DNA from: Burkholderiales bacterium
Lineage (GTDB): Bacteria; Pseudomonadota; Gammaproteobacteria; Burkholderiales; SG8-41
NCBI GenBank assembly: GCA_022841375.1
Contig: JALHRQ010000013.1
Span: 1-64,000, forward strand
Direction: 5' to 3'
DNA: 64,000 nucleotides
This document shows, piece after piece, positions 1-8,549 of this stretch. The notes below the pieces were generated by a model. It searched no databases. It was not told where the DNA came from and saw only the letters and a program-made list of their open reading frames with translations. Made by a program: the position numbers and the translations under genes. Numbering within the stretch: position 1 is the stretch's first letter; each line of letters begins with the position of its first letter.

Positions 1-1114
1 CCGGCACGTCCGGTCCTATTTCAGTACAGTTGCGCGCCTTCGTCGAACAGCATTTGGGAAGCAGCACATACCTGACCGAACGCGTCGTGGCGCGGTATTC
101 CGAACTGGTGCAAGAAGTTCGCCGCTTGGAAGCGCTCAGCCATGACATCGGCATTGTGAATGAACTGGCCGGGCGTATCGAGCGCTCGGGTGCAGCAAAA
201 CTCGCGGCAAGGGTGCGCGGAGAGAGGCACTGGCCATCGTCGAAGAGATCGAAGCGCTGCTGGCCGACAGACGCTTTGCCGGCCGAACCCTAGGCGTCGT
301 GTCCTTGCTCGGGCCGGACCAAGCCAAGTACATCGATACCCTGGTGCGCTCGCGCTGTGATGCGAATGAACTGATTCGACGAAAATTCGATTGCGGCGAC
401 GCCCGGCTATTCCAGGGCAGTGAGCGCGACATCATGTTTCTGTCGATGGTGGTGGATCCGAAGAATTGCCGCGCACTTTCAGGCAACATGTTTGAGCAAC
501 GTTTCAATGTGGCGGCCAGTCGTGCTCGCGACCGGATGTACCTTGTACGTTCGGTCCAGCTGTCGGATCTGTCGCCGGTCGATATTCGCGGAGGGTTGCT
601 CGGCCATTTCAGCAAGCCCCTAGATGGCAGCATAGACGAGAGCAAGAGTCTCATCGAGCTTTGCGAGTCAGGCTTCGAAAAGCAGGTCTACACTGAACTC
701 TTTGCCCGAGGCTACCGCGTCGTCCCCCAGGTGAAGGCGGGCTCGTTCCGCATCGATATGGTGGTGGAAGGTGGTAACGACTCGCGTTTGGCCATCGAAT
801 GCGATGGCGACGAATTCCACGGGCCTGACCGGTGGCAAGCAGACATGCAACGCCAGCGTGTGCTTGAGCGGGCAGGCTGGACGTTCTGGCGCTGCTTCGC
901 ATCCACGTGGTCTCTGCGCAAAGATGAAGTACTAAACGAGTTGCTGGACCGCCTGATGGCAATGGGAATTGAGCCGCTCGGCGCACTCGATCGCATGCCG
1001 TCGTTGGTCGAGTACAGACCTTGGGCGCCAAAGACGAATGGGGCACCTGCCGACGACACAGTAGCCAAGGCGCTGGAAGCCTCAATCGCGCAGGCACTCC
1101 AGCCGCAGGGTTAG
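1..1114 (+). pseudogene. Broken SF1 helicase with C-terminal Vsr/DUF559-like nuclease domain
   Basis: The 5' end lies outside the window. The first ~220 bases read in frame 3 (a helicase middle region ending near GAAKLAARVR). The rest reads in frame 2, from about base 200 to the stop at 1114. The frame-2 part holds SF1 helicase motifs V/VI (FQGSERDIMFLS and QRFNVAASRARDR) and then a PD-(D/E)xK-like nuclease fold (FRIDMVV followed by LAIECDGDEFH, as in the Vsr/DUF559 group). Frame 2 has a stop at 161-163, so the two parts cannot be one reading frame. The middle helicase motifs expected between them are missing, which suggests an internal deletion plus frame change. Such helicase-nucleases are common in phage-defence and mobile-element settings; a defence role here is inference. 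Expression of the 271-aa C-terminal part alone cannot be excluded. Confidence 0.65.
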
Positions 1115-2300
1115 CGCCGTCTTGACGACGCTAAGTTGAGTCAGGCGGCGAGTCGCTTCCCGGATGGAAGAGAGCATGTCGAGGGTATCCAAGGTAGTGC
1201 CGTTTACAGCGCAAACACTGCTCGACAACGAGGAACTTAAATTCCATTCCGCAGTCAAACGTCAACTGCGAGATGCAGCCTTTTGATGGGTACCTCGCTC
1301 AACAAATAAACGAAAAATATCTCCTTGGACTACGCTGGACAGTACTGAATTTCGCTGGCTGTGGCAGCCCGATTGATGCACGTTACGTATCGCCCGTTGC
1401 GCGCAGGCGCAACCGAAACCGGACAAATCTCCTGAAAGCCGGTGGCCGCAAGGTCTGGAGGTAATCGTCAGGCTTCCGCCCCTCGGGGCTATTTCTGCAT
1501 AGGCATGACGCTTCGTTTCGCGTCCCTGCCGGTTTTCTACCGCTCGGTGGCCGGATGCGACTCTGCTCGCATTCCGGTTGCTGGCGACACTCGTCCGGTC
1601 CCCAGCAGCGTTCATTGCTGCGCCAAGTGTCAAACTCTGGCGTGTCCTTGCGGTCATGCGAGCTTGGCTGATAAAGGCCGTCACGGCTGCGCCAGTGTTT
1701 TGCCCGCATCCCTGCGCCAATCGACAGCGTCGTCCCTAGCGGCCTGCTGCTAGGGACGACGCGCCTAAAGCCGCGCCAGTGTTGGGCTTCTGGCGCAATT
1801 TCCCCAGGGATGGACCCCTGCAAATTCAAGTGACGGCAGCAAAACTGCCGCAATCCCTCTCGTACCGCGACTGGCGCAATGCCGTTCGCCGAATGATCCC
1901 CGTCACGGATCAATGCCGCGTCATTGCGATGCCCCTTAGAGGCCCTGGGTCAATGGCCTTTCGATGATTGTGCCTCCAGGCGCAGCCATCGAGCCAATCA
2001 AAAGCGCCGTGCGGCGCTGGCAGCAGCAAATCCACCGCACGAAACGGGGGTGGTGTCCCCGTGTCCCTTGTGTGCTCCATGCGCTACTGGCGCAGGGGTT
2101 GGACAGAAACACTTAGCAGAGGATCGACACCAACCAGCGGTTCAGCAGGACGCGTATTGACGTGTCAGGAGACAGGACCAAGCGATAGCAACCGGAGGAC
2201 CGGATGACCACAACCCGACTGTGCTCGGACGGCATGTCGGCTGCGGCAGGATTGCGGATGCATTCTGCCTTGGCTGCGGCCTGTTCGCACCGCGAACAGC
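1115..2300. other. Untranslated region with inverted repeats upstream of the integrase
   Basis: I see no supportable gene in these ~1.2 kb; the short ORFs on both strands have no recognisable content. It holds a perfect 14-bp inverted repeat (1727-1740 with 1749-1762, 8-base loop) and several copies of a TGCGCCA(G/A)T-like motif. Direct copies lie near 1619, 1688, 1713 and 1772; inverted copies lie near 1790, 1869 and 2085. The position just upstream of an integrase suggests recombinase binding, an attachment or replication role, or a structured RNA leader. That is inference only. Confidence 0.4.
1727..1762. repeat. Perfect 14-bp inverted repeat with 8-base loop
   Basis: The arms are GCGTCGTCCCTAGC (1727-1740) and its exact complement (1749-1762), separated by eight bases. 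There is no U-tract on either side, so it is not a typical intrinsic terminator. Confidence 0.75.
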
Positions 2301-3167
2301 ATGCGTGACTTCAACTACGAACTGAAGCGCCTGTGCCAGCGCAACCGCGACGGCAGCTACGCCACGCGCGCTGACCGCGAGCGCATCCTGGACCTCGTCG
2401 CCAACCAGCTTCAGGACATGGGATTCCGGCATATGCACGCCACCAGCCTGAAGCCCAAGCACATTGAGGCGCTGGTCGCGCGCTGGCATGCGGAGAGAAT
2501 CGCTCCGGCCACCTTCAAGAACCGCATGGCGCAACTGCGCTGGCTGGCCGAGAAGACCGGCAAGCAGGGAGTCGTTGCACGGACAAACGACGAATACGGC
2601 ATTCCGGATCGGGTCTACGTCACCAACGTCTCGAAAGCGGTCGAGCTGGACGCCAGGAGCCTGGAACGGGTGACCGATCCATATACCGCGCTGTCGCTGC
2701 GGCTGCAAGCGGTGTTCGGGCTGCGGCGCGAGGAATCCATCAAGTTTCAGCCGTGGTGGGCGGATCGCGGCGACAAGATCGTCTTGAAGCCGAGCTGGGC
2801 CAAGGGCAAACGTACGCGCGAAATTCCTGTTCGCACCGGCGAACAGCGCGAACTACTGGACGAAGCAAGAAGCCTTGTCGGCAAAGGCAGCCTGATCCCG
2901 AAGGACATGAGCTATGTCGAGCAACTGCAGCGTTTCAAGGCGCAGTGCGATGCGGCCGGCATTCATCACGTGCACGGGCATCGTCACCACTACGCGCAGG
3001 CGCGCTACAGGGATCTCACCGGCTGGGCATGCCCGGCGCAGGGCGGGCCGACCTCCAAGCAGCTCACGTCGGAGCAAAAGGCCATCGACCGCGAGGCGCG
3101 GCTTACCATCAGCGCCGAGCTTGGTCATTCTCGCGAACAAGTGGTTTCGATTTACATAGGTCGATAA
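2301..3167 (+). CDS. Tyrosine recombinase (integrase) of the ICE/plasmid type
   Basis: This 288-aa protein has the layout of integrases with Phage_int_SAM_2 and Integrase_1-type domains, often found on integrative conjugative elements and plasmids. An N-terminal SAM-like core-binding part (residues ~1-110) is followed by the catalytic domain. Visible catalytic elements are the first arginine in GLRREES (~residue 142), a histidine-rich HGHRHHYAQ block (~residue 225), and LGHSREQ with the terminal tyrosine in YIGR as nucleophile. It probably cuts and rejoins DNA through a 3'-phosphotyrosine at an attachment site. The ATG was chosen because homology-like sequence starts there; no strong ribosome site is seen. 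It sits between a broken helicase and decayed scraps, so whether it still acts on this island is uncertain. Confidence 0.8.
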   Translation: MRDFNYELKRLCQRNRDGSYATRADRERILDLVANQLQDMGFRHMHATSLKPKHIEALVARWHAERIAPATFKNRMAQLRWLAEKTGKQGVVARTNDEYGIPDRVYVTNVSKAVELDARSLERVTDPYTALSLRLQAVFGLRREESIKFQPWWADRGDKIVLKPSWAKGKRTREIPVRTGEQRELLDEARSLVGKGSLIPKDMSYVEQLQRFKAQCDAAGIHHVHGHRHHYAQARYRDLTGWACPAQGGPTSKQLTSEQKAIDREARLTISAELGHSREQVVSIYIGR

Positions 3168-3179
3168 GGTAGTGCCGCT

Positions 3180-3228
3180 GGGGGGGGGGGGCGGGCGGCG
3201 AATCACGGGTGTTAGCAGTGCTAACACC
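3180..3228. repeat. Run of 12 G followed by a 21-bp palindrome
   Basis: A homopolymer of twelve G occupies 3180-3191, just after the integrase stop. Seventeen bases on is a palindrome with arms GGTGTTAGCA (3208-3217) and TGCTAACACC (3219-3228) around one base. The palindrome resembles an operator for a dimeric regulator. The G tract is a likely slippage site and also a place where assembly errors occur. Confidence 0.6.
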
Positions 3229-3326
3229 TTCACGTCGAAGCACCGCTGAGTTGCTAACCTCGTTCATGATAACTGGCCATCACCCGTCTGGTGCTCACGA
3301 CATCGTTGGGCGAAAATGCGCTCAGA

Positions 3327-3626
3327 ATGACCTCTCCCGAACCCACTGGCGGCGCCGGCTTTACCTTTGAAGACGCGGTAGCTGCGTTTTACCTGGTGGC
3401 GCTCGTGAATGGTACGACGGCTGTCGGATTGACTTCGCGTGTCGTACAGCGCGTGGCCTTGCAACAAGCATCGTTCGGGGAATTGCTCGACGATGTCATC
3501 GTCGATGCGACCGGGCTGGCGGACAACTCGACAATGAGATTGTCCCTACAGGTCAAGCGTTCGCTCACGGTGAAGTGGCCCTATACAGCAGGTATTAATA
3601 TTCCGCTCTCGAAGGAACAGTTGTAA
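3327..3626 (+). pseudogene. Truncated N-terminus of a defence-type PD-(D/E)xK nuclease protein
   Basis: Only about 85 residues look like a protein family: PTGGAGFTFEDAVAAFYL, then LLDDVIVDA and LSLQVKRSLT. The D...QxK arrangement matches the Cap4/DUF4297-like nuclease domains found at the N-terminus of CBASS effectors and of large STAND ATPases. Such proteins are normally several hundred to over a thousand residues long. Here the frame runs into unrelated sequence and stops at 3626, so it is a remnant. The start at 3327 (ATGACCTCTCCC) fits the family better than the upstream ATG at 3291. The exact parent family is uncertain. Confidence 0.5.
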
Positions 3627-3651
3627 CGTACTGTGTATTTCGCTGCGGCGG

Positions 3652-3813
3652 GACGCGAAGACGCGGCGCAATGGGAAAAACATCACGCAATCGGGAGGGC
3701 AGGCGAAGAAGCGCGCGATTAAAAGTATTGAAGAGCCGCAACCAGTCGCCAACCTCGGTAAAGCGCAAAAAGCCCGGACCTACTACTACGATCCCGGCGT
3801 GGTCGTGCCCTAA
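3652..3813 (+). pseudogene. Probable fragment of conjugation protein TraW
   Basis: The open frame 3652-3813 contains AKKRAIKSIEEPQPVANLG and KARTYYYDPGVVVP before its stop. The order of an RAI..P.PV segment and an R(T/S)xxYDP segment resembles F-type TraW, an assembly protein of the mating pore. Only ~50 residues remain, with no start codon and no neighbouring tra genes, so this is at most a relic of a conjugative element. The match is from memory of the family. Confidence 0.35.
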
Positions 3814-3892
3814 ATTTACGCTGTAAGCGCGCCATGAAGCGCCCCTCCGTCGTCACCGTTCTGTGATGGCCGAATTACGGAATCCCAAGCCG

Positions 3893-3985
3893 TCAGTGCA
3901 TGCCCGTCGGCGCGCTGTGACAGTGCTTGAACTTCCTGCCTGAGCCGGACGGGCACGGGTCATTATGACCCCGAGAAGCGCCGTT
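3893..3985 (-). pseudogene. SEC-C zinc-motif tail, remnant
   Basis: Read on the minus strand, this 31-codon stretch ends in DPCPSGSGRKFKHCH followed by a few residues and a stop. This is the SEC-C motif (normally PCxCGSGKKFKxCH) found at the C-terminus of SecA and of several unrelated proteins. The second motif cysteine is replaced by serine, and the frame is closed upstream by a stop at 3986-3988, so the parent gene is lost. Confidence 0.5.
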
Positions 3986-4631
3986 TTACGGATCAGTGCT
4001 CCGCAAAAATACGCGAACGCGCGTCCTAACGGCAAAATCGAACCAATAGGGTGTGGCCAGTTAGCCGCCTAATAATTTATTTCATCTACTCCTCTTACGG
4101 CATAATTTAGAAATTCCCTACTCACCCTCCTCGTGTTGCTCAAATATGAAACGGCATAGATTGAAATCGCGCCCGTTAGGTTTTCGGCTAGAGGCAAAGA
4201 CTGACGCCACAACATGGCGACCAGTCGAGGAGGTATATCCAGCGCTAGCGGGCAATTTACATCAGTTAGCAAGCAGGGATGAGGCTGCAGTTGCCAAAGG
4301 GCAGTTGAAGAATTACCTAAAAAACAATTGTCCAAGAGCGAAAGTCCCTATCCGCATTGCGGAGATTGCGTAGAGCCCGTCGCAGAATGATCAGCACCGC
4401 TCCGTGCCGAGAGGGGAAGCTCCCGCGCCGTGTTCAAACTTATGATTACCACTAAGCGGCAGCCTTGCAGGGCAGTCTTCTGCATGTGCGAGGTAGCTTA
4501 ACTGCGCTTGCGTGGTGCGACTATGCGGACCAATGGAGGGAAAATATGTGCGAGGCGCATAATATAGTCGGGCTTTTTCCTCTGACAAAATTTATCATAA
4601 GGGCCATGCGCGGAAGCGCCGTGGAAATCAC
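3986..4631. other. Low-information stretch before cobT
   Basis: No gene is convincingly present. One plus-strand ORF (4146-4373, 75 codons, starting MKRHRLKSRPLGFRLEAK) has a mixed composition that could be a small or truncated protein, but I do not recognise it and see no ribosome site. Base composition is less GC-rich than in the flanking genes, as expected for a junction of imported segments. The cobT promoter should lie in the last ~200 bases; I cannot point to it. Confidence 0.4.
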
Positions 4632-5666
4632 ATGCATTTTCCGAAGATCCATCCGACGTACGATACGGCGTTAGCTGCTGCGCTTGATGCGCATATCAAC
4701 AATAAAACCAAACCACTCGGTAGCCTAGGCATCCTGGAGTCAGTCGCCAAAACAATTGGCCTGATCCAGCAAACGACGCAGCCCCAACTGACGCTGCCTT
4801 CCATCCTGGTATTTGCTGGCGACCACGGTATCGTGGCCGAAAACGTTTCTGCTTATCCGCAAAGCGTGACCTGGCAAATGGTGGAAAATTTTCTGGCACA
4901 AGGAGCGGCAATCAACGTCTTCGCGCGTCAGAATGGCTGCGTGTTGCATATCGTGGATGCTGGTGTGAATCATGACTTCGGTTTGCGTGGCGACTTATTG
5001 GATAGAAAGGTTGCTTTCGGCACTTGTAATTTTGCCCAACAACCGGCCATGACAATGGAGCAATGTGTAGTCGCGATGCGGCATGGCATGGAACTCGTCG
5101 TGGCGCTCGAAGGTAACGTGGTTGGCTTCGGTGAGATGGGCATCGGCAACACAACTGCCGCAGCCGCGATCATGCATAAAGTGACAGGGGCGGTGGTTGC
5201 AGATTGTGTCGGTGCTGGGGCCGGGTCGCCGGTCGCCGGCATCCTCCACAAGCAAAAAGTGATCGAAAATGCGGTGACTCATCATATCTCTGTATCGGAT
5301 CCCTTGGATATCTTGTCGACATTCGGCGGCTTCGAGATCGCGATGATGGTCGGTGCGATGCTGCAAGCGGCAGAGCGGCGCATGGTGTTGTTAATCGATG
5401 GTTTCATCGTGACTAGTGCGTTGCTGATAGCGGCACGATTGCAGCCAGCCATCCTCGATTACTGCATTTTTTCGCATTGCTCGGAGGAGCGCGGGCACCA
5501 GCGCATGCTCGCCTATCTGGGTGCGCGTCCGTTGTTGCAACTGGACTTGCGGCTGGGTGAGGGCACTGGCTGCGCACTGGCGTTGCCGCTGCTGCAGGCT
5601 TCAGTGAATTTCATGAGCGAGATGGCGACCTTCGAGTCGGCTCAGGTCAGCGAGAAGATGGAATAG
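4632..5666 (+). CDS. cobT: Nicotinate-nucleotide:dimethylbenzimidazole phosphoribosyltransferase
   Basis: CobT transfers phosphoribose from nicotinate mononucleotide to 5,6-dimethylbenzimidazole, giving alpha-ribazole phosphate for the lower ligand of cobalamin. The 344-residue length is typical. Visible family features are KTKPLGSLG near residue 22, VFAGDHGIV near 57-65, the glycine-rich GFGEMGIGNTTAAA around 165-178, and near the C-terminus LRLGEGTGCALALPL, which carries the catalytic glutamate. It is the first gene of the cobT-cobS-cobC block and is followed 11 bases later by cobS. BluB, which makes the base that CobT uses, is encoded at 25,934. Confidence 0.96.
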   Translation: MHFPKIHPTYDTALAAALDAHINNKTKPLGSLGILESVAKTIGLIQQTTQPQLTLPSILVFAGDHGIVAENVSAYPQSVTWQMVENFLAQGAAINVFARQNGCVLHIVDAGVNHDFGLRGDLLDRKVAFGTCNFAQQPAMTMEQCVVAMRHGMELVVALEGNVVGFGEMGIGNTTAAAAIMHKVTGAVVADCVGAGAGSPVAGILHKQKVIENAVTHHISVSDPLDILSTFGGFEIAMMVGAMLQAAERRMVLLIDGFIVTSALLIAARLQPAILDYCIFSHCSEERGHQRMLAYLGARPLLQLDLRLGEGTGCALALPLLQASVNFMSEMATFESAQVSEKME

Positions 5667-5677
5667 GGCTTTGTTAC

Positions 5678-6490
5678 ATGCTGCCGACTACCGCACCACC
5701 TGCCAGTTTCATTAACCGATGCATACACCAGCTTCGTCTCTTTTTCATCGCGCTGCAATTTTTTACGCGCTTGCCGATTCCGCGCTGGGTCGGGTTTGAT
5801 CCGGATTGGTTGCGCCACGCAGTACGTTATTTTCCGGCAGTCGGGATAGTCGTAGGCTCTGTCACGGCGAGCGTCTATATACTGTCAATCTGGATTTGGC
5901 CGCAGGCGATTGCGGTGCTGCTATCGACTATCGCCGGAATTTACCTGACAGGTGCTATCCATGAGGATGGATTCGCGGATACGTGCGACGGGCTGGGAGG
6001 TGGTAACACTCCAGAGCGAATAATGGAGATCATGAAAGATTCGCGCATCGGCGTCTATGGCGTCATCGGTGTCAGCCTGATGCTGGCGTTGAAATGCGTC
6101 GTGCTATCCAGCATGCCGACACCCGCGGTAGCAATCGCGTTGCTGATTGCGCATCCACTGTCGCGGCTGCCTTCGACTGTTCTGATCTGGCGTTTGTCTT
6201 ATGCGAAGGCGGAAGGCAAGGCCAAGCCGCTGGCACAACACATGTCCACGCTGGAATTCTGTATCGCTATGATCACGGCGTTGTTGCCTGTAATAGCAGC
6301 GTGCCTCACTGGGTGGTTTTCCTGGCAGGCGATCGTCGCCGGCGGGATTGCGATTGCCGTTGCGGCGCTTTGGTTGGCTGGCATTTTTGTGCGGCGAATC
6401 GGCGGCTACACCGGCGATTGTTTGGGCGCGTTGCAGCAGGTGGCGGAAGTCGTGTTCTATCTGGGTCTGTTGGCTGTTATTTTGCACTGA
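5678..6490 (+). CDS. cobS: Adenosylcobinamide-GDP ribazoletransferase (cobalamin synthase)
   Basis: CobS joins adenosylcobinamide-GDP with alpha-ribazole (or its phosphate), the last assembly step of the nucleotide loop, at the inner membrane. The 270-residue protein has the acidic metal-binding motif HEDGFADTCDGLGGG near residue 90 and several hydrophobic segments spread along its length, as expected for this polytopic enzyme. The N-terminus includes the family's FFIALQFFTRLPIPRW stretch. It lies between cobT and the cobC phosphatase and is probably cotranscribed with both. Confidence 0.95.
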   Translation: MLPTTAPPASFINRCIHQLRLFFIALQFFTRLPIPRWVGFDPDWLRHAVRYFPAVGIVVGSVTASVYILSIWIWPQAIAVLLSTIAGIYLTGAIHEDGFADTCDGLGGGNTPERIMEIMKDSRIGVYGVIGVSLMLALKCVVLSSMPTPAVAIALLIAHPLSRLPSTVLIWRLSYAKAEGKAKPLAQHMSTLEFCIAMITALLPVIAACLTGWFSWQAIVAGGIAIAVAALWLAGIFVRRIGGYTGDCLGALQQVAEVVFYLGLLAVILH

Positions 6491-6504
6491 GTTACGCGCT
6501 TACC

Positions 6505-7059
6505 GTGCGTCTCTATCTTGTCCGTCATCCCAAGCCGCTCGTCGCGGCAGATACCTGTTACGGCTGCACCGATTTGACTGTATCGGCAGAAGAACATGCG
6601 CGGGTGCTGGCGTCGTTGACGCCGAATTTGCCTGAACAGACATCGCTGTTTTGCAGTCCTTTGCAGCGATGTGCTGTGCTGGCCGATAGCTTGGCCGAGG
6701 CGCTTGACTGTGCACCGGCTATCCATGATGCGCGCCTGGCCGAAATGTATTTCGGCGATTGGGAAATGCGCGCCTGGAGTGATATTCCCCGTATTGAAAT
6801 CGACGCCTGGGCCAACGACATTGCGCAGTTCAGGCCGGGGGGCGGTGAGAATGTTTTGCAGATGGCACAAAGGGTTAGCGCTTTTCATGATGATTTGCTA
6901 CGGTGCGGGCAGGATCGCGCCATCGTGATTTGCCATGCTGGCACGATGCGGTTGTTGCTGGCTTGCCAGCGTGGTTTGCCGCTGGCTGAGATGGCACGGT
7001 ACGCCGCACGCACTCCGCACAAGATCGCCTATGGGGAACTGATGATTCTGGACTGTTGA
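6505..7059 (+). CDS. cobC: Alpha-ribazole phosphatase, histidine phosphatase family
   Basis: This enzyme removes phosphate from alpha-ribazole 5'-phosphate (or from adenosylcobalamin 5'-phosphate). The protein opens with VRLYLVRHPKP, the phosphoglycerate-mutase-like catalytic RH motif with histidine at residue 8. It continues with a second active-site segment (FGDWEMRAWSDI) and the second catalytic histidine in VICHAGTMRLLL. The frame is open far upstream, but that part overlaps cobS and is not protein-like. The GTG at 6505, 14 bases after the cobS stop, puts the catalytic motif at the correct distance from the N-terminus. Length 184 residues is normal for the family. Confidence 0.88.
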   Translation: MRLYLVRHPKPLVAADTCYGCTDLTVSAEEHARVLASLTPNLPEQTSLFCSPLQRCAVLADSLAEALDCAPAIHDARLAEMYFGDWEMRAWSDIPRIEIDAWANDIAQFRPGGGENVLQMAQRVSAFHDDLLRCGQDRAIVICHAGTMRLLLACQRGLPLAEMARYAARTPHKIAYGELMILDC

Positions 7060-7140
7060 CTGAAATAACAGTCTGTTACAGAGCCCGTTTACTTAGCTTG
7101 CAAGTTTGTTCTTCGACGCATAAACTGATCGGGTAGCAGT

Positions 7141-7351
7141 GCTTCAGGTATTCTACGATCACTCGTATGTAGAATGAAATGGGAAGTCGGTGAGTTTTCT
7201 GAATAAGCGAACAAAACCGACGCTGCCCCCGCAACGGTAATCGAGTAAAAAGGTTTGCAGAACGCCACTGTGCAATGCATGGGAAGGCGCTGACCTAGGG
7301 AAACCCAAGCAAGGGGATCTCGACTCGTAAGCCCGGAGACCAGCCTGAAGC
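7141..7351 (+). ncRNA. Cobalamin riboswitch upstream of cbtB
   Basis: A complete cobalamin aptamer is visible. The closing stem pairs GCTTCAGG (7141-7148) with CCTGAAGC (7344-7351). In between are the conserved elements ATGGGAAGTCGGTG, CGACGCTGCCCCCGCAACGG (the B12 box region), GCCACTG, GGGAAGGCG and TAAGCCCGGAGACC. It lies about 180 bases before the cbtB start and should shut down cbtBA and the following biosynthetic operon when adenosylcobalamin is plentiful. A short hairpin (AGATGGA with TCCATCT, 7384-7411) lies between aptamer and gene and may be part of the expression platform. Confidence 0.95.
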
Positions 7352-7533
7352 TATCGTAGCGTTTGTATCGCGAGGGGCGATTCAGATGGATTGCTCTGCT
7401 GCGCGTCCATCTTTAACTTCCTCCTTCACGTACAGGTTTTTTCACGCGCTTGGCGCGCGGATCTGCAATGGGGATGTCATTCCAGTCCCCGTTGTTTCGT
7501 GGCTTGAGTGCTCTCTTCAAGGAGAAAGATTAC

Positions 7534-7731
7534 ATGTCGTCAATACCTGGTTTACTTGATAACGTCGATTCGCAGTCCCATTCGGCTACCTGGAAAGGCA
7601 AAATACTGCCAGTGATGCTCGCCGGAAGCCTTGGTCTGGTGTTGCTTTATTGCGCGGCTTTCGCTGAGACTCCGGCGTTGCATAATGTCGCGCATGACGC
7701 TCGTCATTCCGCCGGGTTTCCGTGCCACTGA
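7534..7731 (+). CDS. cbtB: CbtB, small subunit of a predicted cobalt transporter
   Basis: CbtB is a ~60-residue protein with one transmembrane helix, paired with CbtA in a predicted B12-regulated cobalt importer. Here 65 residues contain one hydrophobic helix (ILPVMLAGSLGLVLLYCAAF, about residues 25-44) and the family's C-terminal histidine cluster HNVAHDARHSAGFPCH, a likely metal-binding end. The start at 7534 is preceded by AAGGAG at a good distance, unlike the upstream in-frame ATGs. It is the first gene after the riboswitch and overlaps or abuts cbtA, depending on the cbtA start. Confidence 0.9.
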   Translation: MSSIPGLLDNVDSQSHSATWKGKILPVMLAGSLGLVLLYCAAFAETPALHNVAHDARHSAGFPCH

Positions 7732-7736
7732 CCCAC

Positions 7737-8444
7737 ATGGCCGGGATGTTTAACCTGGCGGCGTTCAAACGGATTGTTTCCGCAGCGGCAATGGCGGGTG
7801 TGCTGGCGGGCTTGTTATTCACCGTTGTTCAACAAATTCAGGTGAGCCGGATCATACTCAATGCCGAAGTGTATGAGGATGCGGCTGCTGCGCAATCTGC
7901 TCATGTACATTCTTCTGCCGAGAATGAGCATCACGAGCATGAGGCTTGGCAACCTACCAACGGTGTAGAGCGGACCTTGTTCACGGCCTTGGCGAATATC
8001 AGTCTGGCCGTTGGCTTCGGGCTGTTGTTGGGATCCGGCATCTGTCTGCGTGGTGAAGCAAGCGATTGGCGTGCCGGGCTGTTGTGGGGCTTGGCAGGGT
8101 ATGTGGTGTTTTTCGTGGCCCCTTCCTTGGGCTTGCCTCCGGAAGTTCCTGGCACCGAAGCGGCTCCGCTGGCTGATCGACAACTATGGTGGCTAATAAC
8201 GGTGGTCATGACAGCAACGGGACTATCGCTCCTGATTTTTGCTCGAACCTGGCAGGTCAAAATCCTGGGCGCAGCCTTGCTCGGCGTTCCACACCTGATC
8301 GGTGCGCCGCAGCCGCAAGTTCACGCTAGCGCAGCACCTATTGAATTAGCGCACGCTTTTATATATGCCACCGCTATTGCCAATACCGTGTTCTGGCTCA
8401 CGCTTGGCAGCTTGACGGGATTCTTTTACAAAAAGTTTGCCTAA
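7737..8444 (+). CDS. cbtA: CbtA, membrane subunit of a predicted cobalt transporter
   Basis: CbtA is a five- to six-helix membrane protein found with CbtB behind cobalamin riboswitches and thought to import cobalt. This ~235-residue protein shows hydrophobic helices near residues 7-25, 85-105, 115-135, 160-180 and at the C-terminus. Between helices one and two is a histidine-rich loop (HVHSSAENEHHEHE), which fits metal handling. The start is uncertain: GTG 7722 overlaps cbtB, ATG 7737 and ATG 7746 are alternatives, and none has a clear ribosome site. Position in the operon before cobN agrees with cobalt supply for the corrin ring. Confidence 0.88.
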   Translation: MAGMFNLAAFKRIVSAAAMAGVLAGLLFTVVQQIQVSRIILNAEVYEDAAAAQSAHVHSSAENEHHEHEAWQPTNGVERTLFTALANISLAVGFGLLLGSGICLRGEASDWRAGLLWGLAGYVVFFVAPSLGLPPEVPGTEAAPLADRQLWWLITVVMTATGLSLLIFARTWQVKILGAALLGVPHLIGAPQPQVHASAAPIELAHAFIYATAIANTVFWLTLGSLTGFFYKKFA

Positions 8445-8549
8445 CCATCGTAATTGGCAGGATGTGTCGGGTTTGTGGGGGCGTTACGCGGGCAGTTTGC
8501 GCGCAGCCCCATTCGCTTAAGTCGATCGCTCCGGCGTGAAGAAAATGTT

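Noticed and set aside
2142..2708. Minus-strand ORF of 188 codons opposite the integrase start
   Set aside because: The integrase motifs are clear on the plus strand; the antisense ORF has no matching family.
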